DNA from: Gammaproteobacteria bacterium
GTDB taxonomy: Bacteria; Pseudomonadota; Gammaproteobacteria; Pseudomonadales; Oleiphilaceae
Direction: 5' to 3'
Length of the DNA: 7,076 nt
Assembly (NCBI GenBank): GCA_029268325.1
Contig: JAJUGC010000107.1
Location: 1-7,076 of the forward strand
The position numbers and the translations under genes are program-made. Every line of letters begins with the position of its first letter. Position 1 is the stretch's first letter. Below the pieces are notes generated by a model that saw only the letters and a list, made by a program, of their open reading frames with translations, did not search any database and was not told the origin of the DNA. Below, piece by piece: positions 4,960 to 7,076 of the stretch.

Positions 4960-7076
4960 CTAGAATTTCAGATCCGCCCGCATCCACAGGGTTCTGCCCG
5001 GCTCATTGACCCGCTCGGTTTGAGTAAAGCCAGACACCATGGCGCCTGCACGGCTGATGTGTTCCGCGTAGGTCCGGTCAAACAGGTTATCCACACCAGC
5101 GCTCAGGCGCAGTTGCTCCATCGGCCGCCAGCCGGCATTGACAGACAGCACCGCAAAGCCGGCGTTTTCACCAATATCCTGGCCGACCACATTTCCCTGG
5201 CCGACACTCACCCGGTCCTGTTCCGCCACCAGCCTTAGCAGAGTACCAACCGACCAGGCATCACTTTCGTATTGCAGTCCCAGACGGGCTTCCAGGGGCG
5301 GTATTTGCGCCAGGGGCACATCATCGGTACGGTTCTCGCCGCGCACATAGGCCAGACTGCCATCTGCTTTCCAGTGTTCGTTGATTTTATATTCCAGGGT
5401 GGCTTCCGCACCCCAGGTACGGGCTTTTATGTTGCGGGATACGGTGGCCATGCGCATGCCCTTGGCATAGTTGTTCTCGATCAGAATGTAATCCTGGATC
5501 TGGTTGTAGAACAGGGACAGAGAGGCCGACCAGGTGCCGTCGTTGTATAGCAGGCCCGTGTCGAGCTGGGTGGTTTTCTCCGGATCGGTATCCAGGGCGC
5601 TGAGAGAGTCCACGCCTTCCTTGTTGAACAGCTCCCAGTAGTCCGGGAAACGTTCTACATGACCTAAGCCTGCATAGACGGTGGCCGGGGAGCTTTCCAG
5701 ATCTTGCTCATAGCGGATAAAGCCGCTGTAGAGAGTCTCCTTGCGAGTCTCATCGGCCGTGGGGTTGGCGCTGGAGCCCATGCCGTGCATGCCGGTGCTG
5801 ATGGTCTCCCGTTTGTCTTCCACCTCCCAGCGATCCACCCGGGCACCGCCGATCATCCGCTGTTGGTCCGTCAGGGATAGTTTCAGCTCCGAGAAGATTC
5901 CATGGAACTGGAAGCGGGCATCTTCCACCCGTTTCATATCCCGATAGGACTGTACCCGTTCATCTGTGCTGGAGCGGATACTGTGCTTGTTCTGCTGGAA
6001 GTCACTGCCCAGGGTCCATAGCAGAGTGTCGGTCAGGTTGATCTCCGCCAGCACTTTACCGCCAATGGTTTCCCGGTCCGGGTTGCTGGCCATGGGGGCT
6101 GCCATCATGCCCATCGGCCTGAACTCCCGCAGGGAATAGTTATCCATCACATGGTCCACATAGTTGTAGAACACCTGGGCTTCCAGGTGCTCCATGCGAT
6201 CGCTGAGCTGGTGCTTTTCAAATTTCAGGCCGATGTTTTCCCGGTCGAATTTGGAACCGTCCATGCCCCGGTCCGCATAGGCGGCTTCACCGTCGCTGAG
6301 GGCGGCGGTCAATTCCAGCAGCGTATTCATATCCGGTGTCCAGCCCAGGGCAAAGCTGCCATTCCAGCGTTCATAGGCCGAGTGCACCCGATTGCCGTTA
6401 CCGTCCTTGTAGTCATCGGCTTCCGTATAGGTACCGTTGGCACGCAGATAGCCCAGGGCATTGCCGGCAAGGGCCTCGGCCACGACATCGCGGCGGCTGA
6501 AGCTGCCGATGGTGGTGCTGCCGCTGGCCTGCAGGGTGGGTTCGGCGTAGTAGGGCGGGTCCCGCTCGAACAGAACCGTGGCAGCGGAGTTGCCCGGCCC
6601 ATGTAGCACGGTCTGCGGCCCTTTGATCAGGGTGATACGGTCATAGGATTCCGGGTAGATATAAGCAGTGGGTGGATCCATGCGGGATCCACAGCCGCCG
6701 AGGATGGCTTCCCCATCCATCAGGATGTTGACCCGGGAGGCGGCCATGCCCCGGAACACCGGGTCGCCGTCGGTGCCGCCTTTGCGGATCACTGAAAAGC
6801 CCGGCATGGTTTTCAGGTAATCGGCACCGTCGTGGGCCGGAATCGGCTGGCGTGGCTGCTTGGGATCGGTTTCCAGAATCAGGGGTTCATTGGGAGCGGC
6901 AGCGGTGACAACCACGGCACTTAACTGGGTCGCTGCCTGGGGTGATCCAGAGGTTGGGCCGGAAGCAGCTTTCACGGGCAAAGAGGGGCTTTCTGTTGCC
7001 TGCGGTTGATGGGTCGCCTGGGTCGCCGGGGGAGGGTGGGGATCGCCGCCGGGGCGATGGCGGCCTTCCTGCTCGC
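4960..7076 (-). CDS. TonB-dependent copper receptor, OprC/NosA type (5' end outside window)
   Basis: An outer-membrane receptor that takes up copper with energy from TonB-ExbBD. The visible 704 residues cover a TonB box (SAVVVTA, 52-58), a plug domain (GADYLKTMPGF, DPVFRGM, IKGPQTVLHGPGNS) and a full 22-strand-type barrel ending in Phe, the signal for barrel assembly. The sequence closely follows Pseudomonas OprC. The copper ligands known from OprC (CxxxM and HxM) are retained: C128 and M132 in GGCGSRM, H308 and M310 in DHVMDN. A Met-rich MGMMAAPM stretch follows (322-328 region). The frame stays open from the TTG at 6981 to the window edge, adding 31 residues with several His, so the true start and signal peptide lie beyond 7076. 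Promoter and regulation cannot be seen. It converges on the diguanylate cyclase gene. Confidence 0.93.
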   Translation of the reverse strand, partial: EQEGRHRPGGDPHPPPATQATHQPQATESPSLPVKAASGPTSGSPQAATQLSAVVVTAAAPNEPLILETDPKQPRQPIPAHDGADYLKTMPGFSVIRKGGTDGDPVFRGMAASRVNILMDGEAILGGCGSRMDPPTAYIYPESYDRITLIKGPQTVLHGPGNSAATVLFERDPPYYAEPTLQASGSTTIGSFSRRDVVAEALAGNALGYLRANGTYTEADDYKDGNGNRVHSAYERWNGSFALGWTPDMNTLLELTAALSDGEAAYADRGMDGSKFDRENIGLKFEKHQLSDRMEHLEAQVFYNYVDHVMDNYSLREFRPMGMMAAPMASNPDRETIGGKVLAEINLTDTLLWTLGSDFQQNKHSIRSSTDERVQSYRDMKRVEDARFQFHGIFSELKLSLTDQQRMIGGARVDRWEVEDKRETISTGMHGMGSSANPTADETRKETLYSGFIRYEQDLESSPATVYAGLGHVERFPDYWELFNKEGVDSLSALDTDPEKTTQLDTGLLYNDGTWSASLSLFYNQIQDYILIENNYAKGMRMATVSRNIKARTWGAEATLEYKINEHWKADGSLAYVRGENRTDDVPLAQIPPLEARLGLQYESDAWSVGTLLRLVAEQDRVSVGQGNVVGQDIGENAGFAVLSVNAGWRPMEQLRLSAGVDNLFDRTYAEHISRAGAMVSGFTQTERVNEPGRTLWMRADLKF

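Noticed and set aside
6151..6606. 151-residue plus-strand open frame opposite the receptor gene
   Set aside because: It is antisense to a strongly conserved receptor coding region, and its composition reflects codon bias of the opposite strand.
6979..6981. TTG at 6981 as the start of the copper receptor
   Set aside because: The frame is open upstream to the window edge, no ribosome site is seen, and starting here would leave no signal peptide for an outer-membrane protein.

Overview
The window looks like chromosomal DNA of a gammaproteobacterium. Three things suggest this: an OprC-type copper receptor very close to the Pseudomonas protein, a long-form PhnA protein, and two PEP-CTERM (exosortase-sorted) secreted proteins. 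The PEP-CTERM genes point to an environmental, biofilm- or floc-forming Gram-negative bacterium. I cannot name the genus.

Layout, left to right. Positions 1-49 hold a REP-like palindrome. A minus-strand gene for a T4 endonuclease V-family pyrimidine-dimer glycosylase follows (94-528). Next is a plus-strand phnA/yjdM-type zinc-ribbon gene (728-1297), which converges on a minus-strand PEP-CTERM gene (1417-2148) with a terminator hairpin between them. An 842-base non-coding region (2149-2990) separates that gene from a second, divergent PEP-CTERM gene of the THxN family (2991-3737, plus). A PAS-GGDEF diguanylate cyclase follows (3907-4866, plus). It converges on a TonB-dependent copper receptor of the OprC/NosA type (4960 to the window edge, minus). 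The receptor reading frame stays open to base 7076, so its true start and signal peptide lie outside the window.

The most interesting part is the non-coding region between the PEP-CTERM genes. Each gene has a sigma-54 (-24/-12) promoter with exact spacing: TGGCAT-N5-TTGC reading leftward at 2269-2255, and TGGTAC-N5-TTGC reading rightward at 2912-2926. A nested inverted repeat (2815-2842) lies about 100-120 bases upstream of the rightward start, where an enhancer-binding activator would be expected. A weaker sigma-54-like match (TGGAGC-N5-TTGC, 3795-3809) precedes the diguanylate cyclase. One reading is a small regulon in which a sigma-54 activator, such as the PrsR regulator known to accompany exosortase systems, co-controls two matrix proteins and a c-di-GMP synthase. 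That is inference. No exosortase or activator gene is in the window.

Between the two sigma-54 promoters lies a G+C-rich island (about 2541-2760, roughly 58% G+C against about 35% on each side). It folds into at least five successive hairpins and has no convincing protein. It could be a structured non-coding RNA, or the orphaned non-coding end of an insertion element such as the IS110 family. The repair, PhnA and copper-receptor genes look like ordinary, independently acting neighbours.
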